The position numbers were made by a program, and so were the translations under genes. Below, in pieces: positions 15,177 to 23,443 of a stretch of DNA of 61,038 nt. Source of the stretch: a virus. The stretch covers positions 1 through 61,038 of the IMG/VR virus record IMGVR_UViG_3300025168_017075; one strand, 5' to 3'. The stretch's first letter is position 1; each line of letters opens with the position of its first letter. Below the pieces are notes generated by a model. That model was not told where the DNA came from. It worked only from the letters and a program-made list of their open reading frames with translations, and did no database searches.

Positions 15177-17076
15177 TGTAATTGCAAACCAGATAAAGCT
15201 ACCATATAGTACAGGTCTCCTGTGGTCTTATTGCGAGACAAAAGAAGCTATAAAAGAAAACTATAAGCTTGATGATTGGTTTTATCACAGAGAAGATGAT
15301 GATATAATCTTTGACAAAATAAGGAGCCCCTCAATTGTAGGGTTCAGTTGTTTTGTGTGGAATTGGAACTTCAACTTACTAATGGCTAAAAGAATAAAAA
15401 AAGCCCACCCAGAGTGTAAGATTATTTTTGGTGGCTGGCAGCAACCTATCTCTGATAGAAGTCAAGGCTTTTTCGAAAAGCATCCATATGTTGATATCTT
15501 GGTGCATGGAGAGGGTGAGGCCACATTTGCAGAAATTCTATTAGAGAACATAAAGGAAGACCCAGATTTTAAAAGCGTTTCTGGATGCTCCATAAAAAAC
15601 CATGACTTATCTACTTTCGTTACTCCACCAAGAGCAAGAATTAAAGACATAGACTCTATGCCGAGCCCATACTTAGATGGCTCTTTTGATAGGTTAGCCG
15701 CAAAGTGTGAATATGACATGGAGGCCACCATAGAGACGACTAGGGGGTGCCCATATTCTTGTACATATTGTGAAATAGGGGCAGCTTACCTCAATAGCAT
15801 TAAAAAACAAAGTGTCGAAAAAGTAAAAAAAGAAATTGATTGGATTTCTGATCATAAAATAGAATTCGTATATAATGCTGACTCAAATTTCGGACTAGTA
15901 TATAATGACCATCTTGAGGTCACAAAATATATGATAAGCAAAAAGCAAGAAAACGGATATCCAGTGGCACATAGATGTGATTGGGCTAAAAACAAAGCTG
16001 GCAAAATTTTGACAATTGCAAAGCTCTTTAAAGATGCAAGTATGGATAAGGGCTTCACAATTGCTTTGCAATCTAAAAATCCAGAAACTCTCAAAGCCAT
16101 TCGTCGTCGTAATATCGATGAAGGAAAATTGGGCGAATTTCTGAAGATGTATAATGATGCAGGAGTTCCTGCTTATGTCGAGCTTATTCTAGGGCTGCCA
16201 GAAGAGACAATGGGCTCTTTCATAAAAGGCATATCAGATGTTATGGAGCTAGAACAACACAACTATATTGGAATATATTCTTTGACAGGTTTCCCGAATA
16301 CCCCGTTTGGAGAGCCAGAATATGTAGAAAAATATGGCCTCAAATTAATAAAAACATATACTGCATTCAATCATTACGATATATCTGAATTTAACAATTT
16401 CGAAAGAGAGACAATGATTGTTGGAAGCAGAACTATGACCTTCGAAGAATATAAAAAGTGTCATTACTTTAGGTGGGCTGTTATGTTTGGTCATTATCTT
16501 GGAACAGTTCAATTTATTAGTAGATTTTTAAGAAAGCATTCCGGAATACATTACAGAGAATTCTATGAAAAATTACTAGATTTTGCTTACAAAAATCCCG
16601 ACTCTATAGTTGGAAAAGAGTTAATTGAGACGACCAATAGTTTGGAAGCAACGCTGGATACAAAGCATCCATGGGGCAGAATACTGAACGACGTAAGAAA
16701 GAATTTTGCTTGGGACTTTGAAGAAGCGACGGCAATTACAATAGCAAAAAATAAAGAAAAATTTTATACTGAAATTAAAAGCTTTATTACTAGTTTTCTA
16801 AATGTTGATCTTGAGGAAGAAGTTTTAGAAGAGTTAATCCAATACCAGACATCAGCAATTATCGATCCATCTGTTTCATATCCATTTGTAAAAAACTTTA
16901 ATTACAATATTCATGAAGTTATACACGGAGAAGAGAAGCTAGAAAGGGTAGATAAGCCAATGAGTTTTGCCGCTGAAAACTATGATAGTGACTACTATAC
17001 ATGGGGAAAAGAAAAGTTATGGTGGGGCAGAAGAATTGCCGGCTGTAAATCTAAGGTTGAGTATGCCACAGAATGA
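15145..17076 (+). CDS. B12-binding-domain radical SAM enzyme
   Basis: A 643-aa protein. The N-terminal B12-binding-like domain (about 30-170) includes VGFSCFVWNWNFN, IIFGGWQQP and ILVHGEGE. The radical SAM motif TTRGCPYSCTYCEIG lies near residues 199-213. The core continues with FVYNADSNFG and ALQSKNPETL, and there is a long C-terminal helical domain (about 440-643). It differs from the enzyme at 8586 in length and in the C-terminal domain. Many members of this class act in antibiotic, lipid or glycan modification as methyltransferases. The ATG overlaps the previous gene by 32 nt, and AGGAG lies 13 nt upstream. The substrate is not deducible. Confidence 0.88.
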   Translation: MKNVYLFEINDVIANQIKLPYSTGLLWSYCETKEAIKENYKLDDWFYHREDDDIIFDKIRSPSIVGFSCFVWNWNFNLLMAKRIKKAHPECKIIFGGWQQPISDRSQGFFEKHPYVDILVHGEGEATFAEILLENIKEDPDFKSVSGCSIKNHDLSTFVTPPRARIKDIDSMPSPYLDGSFDRLAAKCEYDMEATIETTRGCPYSCTYCEIGAAYLNSIKKQSVEKVKKEIDWISDHKIEFVYNADSNFGLVYNDHLEVTKYMISKKQENGYPVAHRCDWAKNKAGKILTIAKLFKDASMDKGFTIALQSKNPETLKAIRRRNIDEGKLGEFLKMYNDAGVPAYVELILGLPEETMGSFIKGISDVMELEQHNYIGIYSLTGFPNTPFGEPEYVEKYGLKLIKTYTAFNHYDISEFNNFERETMIVGSRTMTFEEYKKCHYFRWAVMFGHYLGTVQFISRFLRKHSGIHYREFYEKLLDFAYKNPDSIVGKELIETTNSLEATLDTKHPWGRILNDVRKNFAWDFEEATAITIAKNKEKFYTEIKSFITSFLNVDLEEEVLEELIQYQTSAIIDPSVSYPFVKNFNYNIHEVIHGEEKLERVDKPMSFAAENYDSDYYTWGKEKLWWGRRIAGCKSKVEYATE

Positions 17077-17485
17077 GTGGAAATGGGAAACAGCCCACTT
17101 AACTCCTGGCGCTGGAATAGTGGTCGTAAGAATGTTCGACGATGGCTGGAGGTATCTAGGATTAAGGAATAAAAGGGGCCTAGATATATCAAAAGGCCAC
17201 GTAGAAGATGGCGAGGATTTCTTTGACACTGCAATCAGAGAGACAGAAGAAGAATCAGGAATCAAAGAATTAAATTTTAAATGGGGAAAGAACTATATTA
17301 ATCTAGATTTTTTAAGAGTTTATGTGGCAGAGACAAAAGAAGACGCATCACCGGTTATTAATAAAAAATCAATGATTTATGAGCATGATTCGGCAGAGTG
17401 GCTAACATACGAAGAAATAAGAGAACAAGCTCTTGAATACTTGGTTCCGGCTATAGAGTGGGCCAGAGATAGGATAATGCCTTGA
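17063..17485 (+). CDS. Nudix hydrolase
   Basis: A 140-aa protein with a complete Nudix box, GHVEDGEDFFDTAIRET followed by EEESGI (about residues 41-63). This matches G-x5-E-x7-REUxEExGU. Family members hydrolyse nucleoside diphosphates linked to another group, such as nucleotide sugars, NADH, dinucleotide polyphosphates or 8-oxo-dGTP. Within a nucleotide-sugar island it could clear or recycle GDP- or CMP-sugars, but a general housekeeping role is equally possible. The start at 17063 (AAGG upstream) overlaps the radical SAM gene by 14 nt. Confidence 0.92.
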   Translation: MPQNEWKWETAHLTPGAGIVVVRMFDDGWRYLGLRNKRGLDISKGHVEDGEDFFDTAIRETEEESGIKELNFKWGKNYINLDFLRVYVAETKEDASPVINKKSMIYEHDSAEWLTYEEIREQALEYLVPAIEWARDRIMP

Positions 17486-18351
17486 AAATAGAAATGAAAG
17501 ATGTTCTGGACATAAACAAAGATAAGCCGTGTGTAATAACTCTTCACGGCCCAAGTCTTAATTTGCACAAAGAAGCAGTGTCAAAAAAGCAGGAATCCGG
17601 AGATGCTATTAGGATTTCTGTCAATAACTGGTTTGACTATTTTACTACCCCTCCGGACTACTGGGTACTATCAAGCTCTGAACACGGGTTCCCGATCAGA
17701 AATTTGTTTCATATAATAAAAGAACATAATATGCCTATATTTTATTCTGATGATGGAGATTTTACCCCCAAAGAGATGATACATAAAGAGTTGAATTCTG
17801 AATGGATGGTATATGATCAGAGGCATTGGAAGGGAGAAGACTGCATGCAGATCTTAAAATCCTTTAAGGCACATTGTAAAGATAATAAAAACTTTAGTTT
17901 TAAAAAATATGGAAACAACGAAATAATGTGGCACCCGCCAAGATGCTATACAATGTCAGGCCATTCATTGGACGGCAAATGTTGTCAACAAAATAACCCT
18001 CCCAGAACCACTTTACAAGAATATTTAATGAATCTTTCCGGACATGATGCTCATTATAGCACTGGAGACACTGTAGCCATGCATGCTATAGCTTTTGCTA
18101 TCATAATGGGTTGCAACCCAATATATGTGTCGGGACTAGATTTAGACTACAATAAGGGCTATGCAAATCCTGACATGTCGGATTGGAAATCAAAGGCTCA
18201 AAGTCCAAATGCTTGGACTCCTGTTCGGGATAATTTAGAGAACGATTTAAGGATATTAAATGCTAGCGCTGAAAAAAGAGGAATAAAAGTATATACCCTC
18301 AATCAGTCCCCGTGGTATGATGCATTTGAGATAGCCACGGATATAAAATAG
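17482..18351 (+). CDS. DUF115/MptE-like glycosyltransferase (Maf/GT42-related), possible nonulosonate transferase
   Basis: A 289-aa protein. The key segment, near residues 200-235, is STGDTVAMHAIAFAIIMG followed by CNPIYVSGLDLDYN. This is the conserved core of DUF115 proteins and resembles that of GT42 sialyltransferases; Maf flagellin glycosyltransferases, which attach pseudaminic or legionaminic acid, belong to the same group. The next three genes encode a CMP-sugar synthetase, a NeuB-like synthase and a phosphatase, which supports transfer of a nonulosonic acid. The start codon is TTG, overlapping the previous stop. The assignment rests on one motif region plus context. Confidence 0.65.
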   Translation: MKIEMKDVLDINKDKPCVITLHGPSLNLHKEAVSKKQESGDAIRISVNNWFDYFTTPPDYWVLSSSEHGFPIRNLFHIIKEHNMPIFYSDDGDFTPKEMIHKELNSEWMVYDQRHWKGEDCMQILKSFKAHCKDNKNFSFKKYGNNEIMWHPPRCYTMSGHSLDGKCCQQNNPPRTTLQEYLMNLSGHDAHYSTGDTVAMHAIAFAIIMGCNPIYVSGLDLDYNKGYANPDMSDWKSKAQSPNAWTPVRDNLENDLRILNASAEKRGIKVYTLNQSPWYDAFEIATDIK

Positions 18352-18992
18352 TGAAAATCGTAATACCTGCCAGAAGGGGCTCCAAGGGCGTTCCCTTCAA
18401 AAACAGAATATTGTTAGAGCACACTTTAAATATAATTCCAGATAGCCTTAAGGGTGATGTCATCATAAGCACAGATGACGATTTTATCATAGAAAAGGCC
18501 AAGGAATATAAGGTAAAAGCTGTCAGGAGAAGCGATAAGTTGTCTTCCGACGAAGCATCTGTAAAAGATGTGCTAATAAATTTAATAAAAAATGAAAATA
18601 TAAGTTGCCAACAGACGATAATCATGTTATATTTAACTTACCCTGAGAGAACTTGGGAAGAGGTAGAGAGTATACTTTCTTTTTTTAATGATAATGACGC
18701 AAAATCTGTTTTGTGTAAAAAAGAAGTTAAGACGCACCCACACATGTGTATGTTCGAAGCGGCAGATGGTTTGCGCGGAAAGCAGGTTGTAAGACATAAC
18801 TTGTATCGTCGCCAAGACTATCCAAAATGTTTTGAAATAAGCCATTACATGTGTGCAATAAAAGCTTCCGAAGTAAATAATTTAAATAAGAATCTTTATA
18901 ATGAAGACACGTTTTTTTACCAAATTGAAGATAAAATAGATATCGATTATAAAAAAGATTTAGAGGCCTATAATGACAAAAATAATAGCTGA
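18351..18992 (+). CDS. CMP-nonulosonate (sialic acid-type) cytidylyltransferase
   Basis: A 213-aa protein. The N-terminus IPARRGSKGVPFKN is the CTP-binding loop of CMP-NeuAc and CMP-Kdo synthetases. ISTDDDFI, RRSDKLSSDEAS, RRQDYPKCFE and the closing IDIDYKKDLE follow in the expected order. It activates a nonulosonic acid to its CMP form for transfer. It is slightly shorter than NeuA (about 225-230 aa). In place of the usual LQPTSPLR the sequence has MLYLTYPER, so the sugar may not be N-acetylneuraminate itself. GTG start at 18351 shares one base with the preceding stop. Confidence 0.9.
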   Translation: MKIVIPARRGSKGVPFKNRILLEHTLNIIPDSLKGDVIISTDDDFIIEKAKEYKVKAVRRSDKLSSDEASVKDVLINLIKNENISCQQTIIMLYLTYPERTWEEVESILSFFNDNDAKSVLCKKEVKTHPHMCMFEAADGLRGKQVVRHNLYRRQDYPKCFEISHYMCAIKASEVNNLNKNLYNEDTFFYQIEDKIDIDYKKDLEAYNDKNNS

Positions 18993-19791
18993 AATAGGAA
19001 TAAACCATAACGGCTCCATGGAGCAGGCTAAAAAGTTAATCAATGCATCAAAAGTTGCGGGATGTGACTTTGTAAAATTCCAAAAGAGAACACCAGAGAT
19101 ATGCGTCCCAGAAGAGCAGAAAGGAAAATTAAGAGATACTCCTTGGGGAGAAATGAAGTATATTGATTACAAGCATAAGATAGAGTTTGAAAAAGAAGAA
19201 TATGATGAGATTGAAGAATATTGCAAAGTAATAGGTATCAAGTGGTTCGCTTCAGTTTGGGATATCCCATCAATTGAGTTTATGAAGGGTTATACTAATA
19301 TTGGAAAGATACCTTCTGCTTTGATTACAGATCGTGAACTAATGAAAGCAGCAAGAGAAGCTTTTGAAGTTCTAATAATATCAACAGGCATGAGTACAGA
19401 GGAAGAAATTGAAGAGGCAGTTAGGGTTGGCAAGCCCGATGTGATTATGCACACCAATTCATCTTACCCATCCAAGGTCGAAGAATTAAATTTAAATTAC
19501 ATTACACACCTGAAAGAAAAGTATCCAGATGCTAGCATCGGTTATAGCGGACACGAATTCGGACTGACCACAACTTTTGCCACGATCCCACTGGGTTCAG
19601 AGTGGATAGAAAGACACATAACCCTCGATAGGACTTTATGGGGCAGCGACCAGATGGCGTCAGTTGAGCCACACGGAATGATAAAACTTGTAAAGGGAAT
19701 CAAGGATATTGAGAAGTCCCTAGGTTCGACAGGTCCAAGAAAATTACTGGGCTCTGAATTATCAAAAAGAAAATCATTGAGAGGTAATTGA
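18973..19791 (+). CDS. NeuB-like nonulosonic acid synthase without SAF domain
   Basis: A 272-aa protein. AEIGINHNGSMEQAKKLI at the start, FVKFQKRTPE, STGMSTEEEI, IGYSGHEFG and IERHITLDR near the end are the conserved elements of the NeuB TIM barrel. This enzyme condenses phosphoenolpyruvate with an N-acetylmannosamine-type sugar. Typical NeuB, LegI and PseI are about 340-350 aa with a C-terminal SAF/antifreeze-like domain; here the protein stops after the barrel. The metal/PEP region reads GSDQMAS where DPDHxAS is usual. The SAF domain helps substrate binding in the dimer, so this form may act on a different substrate. GAGG lies six bases before the ATG; overlap 20 nt. Confidence 0.9.
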   Translation: MTKIIAEIGINHNGSMEQAKKLINASKVAGCDFVKFQKRTPEICVPEEQKGKLRDTPWGEMKYIDYKHKIEFEKEEYDEIEEYCKVIGIKWFASVWDIPSIEFMKGYTNIGKIPSALITDRELMKAAREAFEVLIISTGMSTEEEIEEAVRVGKPDVIMHTNSSYPSKVEELNLNYITHLKEKYPDASIGYSGHEFGLTTTFATIPLGSEWIERHITLDRTLWGSDQMASVEPHGMIKLVKGIKDIEKSLGSTGPRKLLGSELSKRKSLRGN

Positions 19792-20108
19792 TGATTGTTT
19801 ATGTCGACATAGACGAAACAATATGTGAATCTCCAGAAAGCAGAGATTACTCCAAGGCAAAGCCTTTGTTCAAAAATATAAAAAAGATAAATAACCTATA
19901 TGATGAGGGAAATCAAATTGTGTACTGGACAGCCAGAGGGACAGGATCTGGCATTGACTGGGAAGAGATCACAACGGAACAATTCAAAAGATGGGGAGTC
20001 AAGCATCATGAGATTAAATTTGGCAAACCAATTTATGATCTTTTCATAGACGACAAAAATATTAATTCAAATTCTTTTTTTGAGAGAACAGATGATAAGA
20101 TTAGCTGA
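19791..20108 (+). CDS. small HAD-family phosphatase
   Basis: A 105-aa protein. The N-terminus VYVDIDETIC holds the DxDxT nucleophile motif, YWTARG gives motif II (Thr), and LFIDDKNIN near the end gives the acidic motif. A Lys in FGKP may be motif III. There is no cap domain. Small HAD proteins of this type are common in capsule and LPS clusters. Directly behind the NeuB-like gene, it may remove phosphate from a 9-phosphate-type intermediate or a precursor, as in the Neu-9-P route; that is inference. ATG at 19791 has GAGAGG six bases upstream and shares one base with the previous stop. Confidence 0.82.
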   Translation: MIVYVDIDETICESPESRDYSKAKPLFKNIKKINNLYDEGNQIVYWTARGTGSGIDWEEITTEQFKRWGVKHHEIKFGKPIYDLFIDDKNINSNSFFERTDDKIS

Positions 20109-21243
20109 AAAAATAATAGACAACGAAGATATAGAAAATCTCAAGGGCTGGCTTGATAAAACTGATATCTATACAAAGGGAGAAGAGACGATCATGTTTG
20201 AGAAAGAGTGGTCGGAGTGGATAGGCACAGACTATTCTGTGTTTGTTAATTCTGGATCTTCTGCTAATTTATTGGTAGTTCTGTCCATGATCCATGCAAA
20301 CAAATTAAGAAATAAGAAAATAATCGTACCAGCAGTTAGTTGGGTAACCACTGTATCGCCAGCAATGCAGCTTGGCCTTGAGCCGATACTTTGCGATGCA
20401 GATAAGGATGATCTAGGTTTCGACATTCAAGACTTTGAAAGGCTTTGTAAAGAACACAGACCATCAGCAGCTATTTTAGTACATGTTTTAGGTCACTCCA
20501 ACAAGATGGAGCAGTTAATGTCCATATGTAAAAAGTATGATGTCTTGCTTGTAGAAGATTGTTGTGAGGCTTATGGTAGCCAAATAGGAAACAAAAAGCT
20601 TGGAACGTTTGGTTTGGCTAGCACTTTTTCTTTTTTCTATGGGCATCAAATGTCGACTATCGAGGGCGGAATGGTTTCTACTAACGACAGAGAGCTTTAC
20701 AATGTTATGCTCTCAATAAGATCCCATGGCTGGTTAAGGGACAACGAAGAGTATTTTAGAGACAGACATATGAAAGAAAATGGGATAGTTGATGAATTCA
20801 ACCACAAATACTTTTTTGTTTATCCAGGATTAAATGTCAGAAACACTGACTTGAGCGCTTTTTTGGGTAGAAATCAATTAAAGAAAATTGATACTTTTGT
20901 GGAAAACAGAGACAGAAACTATAAAAGATTTTTACAAAACTTGGAAGGGCACACATGGGTCCAAAAAAGCGAAACAAGCCCCACATCTGCTTTGGCATTT
21001 GGGGTGATAGATCAATCAAAGAAGAGCATAACGAAAGCGTTGATTGAGAATAATATTGAATGTCGCCCTTTAATTTGTGGTTCTATTCAAGAACATCCTT
21101 TCTGGAACAAAGAATATCCAAAAAGAGATTTGCCAAACGCATCAAGAGTGCATAAATATGGTTTTTATGTGCCGTGCCATCAAGACTTGACAATCGACGA
21201 AGTTGACAAGATTAGTGAAATTATTATTCAAGGACGGATATAG
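20092..21243 (+). CDS. ColD-like PLP-dependent GDP-4-keto-6-deoxyhexose 3-dehydratase
   Basis: A 383-aa DegT/DnrJ/EryC1/StrS-fold protein of full length. In the active-site motif FFYGHQMSTIEGG, His185 stands where aminotransferases carry the catalytic Lys. That Lys-to-His change marks the 3-dehydratases ColD (His188) and the CDP-sugar E1 enzyme. Other ColD-like stretches are PAVSWVTT, FSFFYGH, RSHGWLRD, FVYPGLNVRN and ECRPLICG. ColD with PMP removes the C3 hydroxyl of GDP-4-keto-6-deoxymannose. That is precisely the product of the dehydratase encoded at 23440. The product would be a GDP-3,6-dideoxy-4-keto sugar. Start at 20092, overlapping the HAD gene by 17 nt. Confidence 0.85.
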   Translation: MIRLAEKIIDNEDIENLKGWLDKTDIYTKGEETIMFEKEWSEWIGTDYSVFVNSGSSANLLVVLSMIHANKLRNKKIIVPAVSWVTTVSPAMQLGLEPILCDADKDDLGFDIQDFERLCKEHRPSAAILVHVLGHSNKMEQLMSICKKYDVLLVEDCCEAYGSQIGNKKLGTFGLASTFSFFYGHQMSTIEGGMVSTNDRELYNVMLSIRSHGWLRDNEEYFRDRHMKENGIVDEFNHKYFFVYPGLNVRNTDLSAFLGRNQLKKIDTFVENRDRNYKRFLQNLEGHTWVQKSETSPTSALAFGVIDQSKKSITKALIENNIECRPLICGSIQEHPFWNKEYPKRDLPNASRVHKYGFYVPCHQDLTIDEVDKISEIIIQGRI

Positions 21244-21245
21244 AT

Positions 21246-22502
21246 ATGAAATGTAGAATTTCAAATAAAGAAACAACAGAAGTTTTTACACTGGGACAAC
21301 TACAGATGTCTGACTTCGTTGAGGGTGATGAAGAGCCTAGAACTGGTGTTGGCGAACTCAAGCTGATGCTTTGTGAGGAATCAGGCCTTCTTCAATTAGA
21401 AGAAACGCTGCCGCTTGAATCAATGTACGGAAAATACTGGTATAGATCTGGCACAAATGATACCATGAAGGGGAAACTTAAAGACGTCGCAGAATCCTGC
21501 TTGTCTTCTGTCTCTATGGAAGATGGAGATGTTTTTTTGGACATCGCCTGTAACGACGGAACAATGCTTGGCTATGTGCCAGACAACATTATTAAGGTTG
21601 GAATAGACCCCGCAGATGATTCTTTTTTGGAAGAATCCAGAACTCGCGCAGATGAGGTTGTGCAAGACTTTTTTAGCGCTGAATCTTATAAAAAAACAAA
21701 GTATGGCAGCATAAGTCCTAAAATTATAACTACTATTGCAATGTTTTACGATCTGGACAAGCCATTGCCTTTTGCGGAGGATGTTAAAGAAATTCTACAT
21801 GATGATGGAATATGGGTATTACAACTTAGCTACACTCCTCTCATGATAAAACAATTAGCTTTTGACAATATATGTCACGAACACATATGCTACTACTCCT
21901 TGGAATCAATTAAGTATCTAATGGACAAAGTTGGTTTTGATATAGTAGATTGTATTCTAGATGATGTTAACGGAGGAAGCTTCCGCATTTATCTTATGAA
22001 ATCTGAAGCGGACAAAACAAAATTTAGAAACCAACAACAAAGAGACGTTGCCGACTTTAGGGTCAATTCTATCCTCGAATACGAAAAATCATTAAAACTA
22101 AAAGATCCAGAAACCTATAGGGATTTTTATAAACAAATATGCAACCTAAGAGACAAAACGGTTTCTTTTATTGAGAAAGAGAAAGAAAAGGGTAAGAGCA
22201 TATGGGGATATGGAGCCTCTACAAAAGGAAGCACTTTGATGCAGTGGTACGGACTCAACCATGAACATGTTGATTTTATCGCTGAGAGGTCTGAGTATAA
22301 ATTTGGAATGAAAACAGCTGGCACATCTATCCCGATATGTTCTGAAGACAAGATGAGAAAAGAGCAGCCTGATTATTTACTAATATTGCCATGGCATTTT
22401 ATAGCAGAATTCTCCCAGAGAGAAAAAGAATATATCGATAATGGTGGAAAGTTTATTGTTCCGTGCCCAAAATTCATGATATACCCTAGCGAGGATAAAT
22501 AA
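21246..22502 (+). CDS. SAM-dependent sugar C-methyltransferase
   Basis: A 418-aa protein with the three-part layout of deoxysugar C-methyltransferases (TylCIII/NovU type). The N-terminal zinc-site region shows only two of four Cys (Cys3, Cys43); the CxxCG partner has become CEESG. The SAM fold has LDIACNDGTML (about 97-107) and ICHEHICYYSLESIKYL (about 211-227). The C-terminal domain has WGYGASTKGSTLMQWYGL (about 320-337). Such enzymes methylate the carbon next to a 4-keto group on a nucleotide sugar. A substrate made by the neighbouring GDP-sugar enzymes is the natural choice. Loss of zinc ligands is odd, but the catalytic HEH region is intact. Confidence 0.87.
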   Translation: MKCRISNKETTEVFTLGQLQMSDFVEGDEEPRTGVGELKLMLCEESGLLQLEETLPLESMYGKYWYRSGTNDTMKGKLKDVAESCLSSVSMEDGDVFLDIACNDGTMLGYVPDNIIKVGIDPADDSFLEESRTRADEVVQDFFSAESYKKTKYGSISPKIITTIAMFYDLDKPLPFAEDVKEILHDDGIWVLQLSYTPLMIKQLAFDNICHEHICYYSLESIKYLMDKVGFDIVDCILDDVNGGSFRIYLMKSEADKTKFRNQQQRDVADFRVNSILEYEKSLKLKDPETYRDFYKQICNLRDKTVSFIEKEKEKGKSIWGYGASTKGSTLMQWYGLNHEHVDFIAERSEYKFGMKTAGTSIPICSEDKMRKEQPDYLLILPWHFIAEFSQREKEYIDNGGKFIVPCPKFMIYPSEDK

Positions 22503-23443
22503 TGGATATTTTATCAGTACAAGAAAAGGTGCTTGTCACCGGCGGAACCGGCATGCTCGGCGTTGCCTTGCAAAAGATTATGCCAAACGCAAATTATGTT
22601 GGTAGCGAATTTGATTTGACAAGCTTTGATGAAACTATGAAATTATTTTACACAACAAAGCCAGAATATGTAATTCATTTAGCGGCAAAAGTTAGCGGAA
22701 TGAAAGGAAATATGGACGCTATAGGAGAGCATTATACGCATAATGTTCTTATGAATACAAATGTTTTGGAAGTAAGTAGGATATTCAAAGTAAAGAAGTT
22801 GTTGTCGGTGTTAAGCACTTGTGTTTATCCTAATGATGCAAAGCTTCCATTGGTAGAAGAAGACATTCACTATGGAGAGCCCCATTCTACAAACTTGGGA
22901 TATGGATTCTCGAAAAGAATGGTAGATGTTCAGGCAAGAACCTACAGAAGACAATATGGAGTTAACTACGTTAATGTTATTCCGAACAATCTTTTTGGAG
23001 AAAATGATAATTTTCATTTGGTAAACAGCCATGTAATCCCTTCAGTAATAAGAAAAGTACACGAGGCAAGAACAAATAACACTCCCTTGGTATTGTGGGG
23101 AGACGGAAGCCCCATGAGAGAGTTTACTTACTCTAGAGATTTGGCCAAAATTATTATTTTTTCTTTTGACAATCATGATGGAATTCATCCAATTAATGTT
23201 GGTAATCCTGGAGAATATTCGATTAAAGAGCTAGCAGAGACTGTTTGCGACATAATGGACTATAGGGAGCCCATCACATGGAACACAAACGTAAGCAATG
23301 GACAGCCGAGAAAACCTTCCGACAATACAAAATTTTTGGAACTCGGATGGAAAAACAATAATTATACAGATTTTAGGGATGCTTTAGAAGAGACCTGTAA
23401 GTGGTTTTTAGATAATTATCCAAATGTTAGAGGTGTAGAATGA
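22502..23443 (+). CDS. fcl: GDP-L-fucose synthase (or GDP-L-colitose synthase) family
   Basis: A 313-aa short-chain reductase/epimerase. VTGGTGMLG (about 12-20) is the NADPH loop, [14 protein letters not shown] is typical of WcaG, and the catalytic triad is Ser in LSTCVYP with Tyr and Lys in [19 protein letters not shown] is also characteristic. It epimerises C3/C5 and reduces C4 of GDP-4-keto-6-deoxymannose to GDP-L-fucose. ColC uses the same fold to give GDP-L-colitose from the ColD product, so with the dehydratase at 20092 either or both reactions are possible. ATG at 22502 shares one base with the previous stop. Confidence 0.92.
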   Translation: MDILSVQEKVLVTGGTGMLGVALQKIMPNANYVGSEFDLTSFDETMKLFYTTKPEYVIHLAAKVSGMKGNMDAIGEHYTHNVLMNTNVLEVSRIFKVKKLLSVLSTCVYPNDAKLPLVEEDIHYGEPHSTNLGYGFSKRMVDVQARTYRRQYGVNYVNVIPNNLFGENDNFHLVNSHVIPSVIRKVHEARTNNTPLVLWGDGSPMREFTYSRDLAKIIIFSFDNHDGIHPINVGNPGEYSIKELAETVCDIMDYREPITWNTNVSNGQPRKPSDNTKFLELGWKNNNYTDFRDALEETCKWFLDNYPNVRGVE

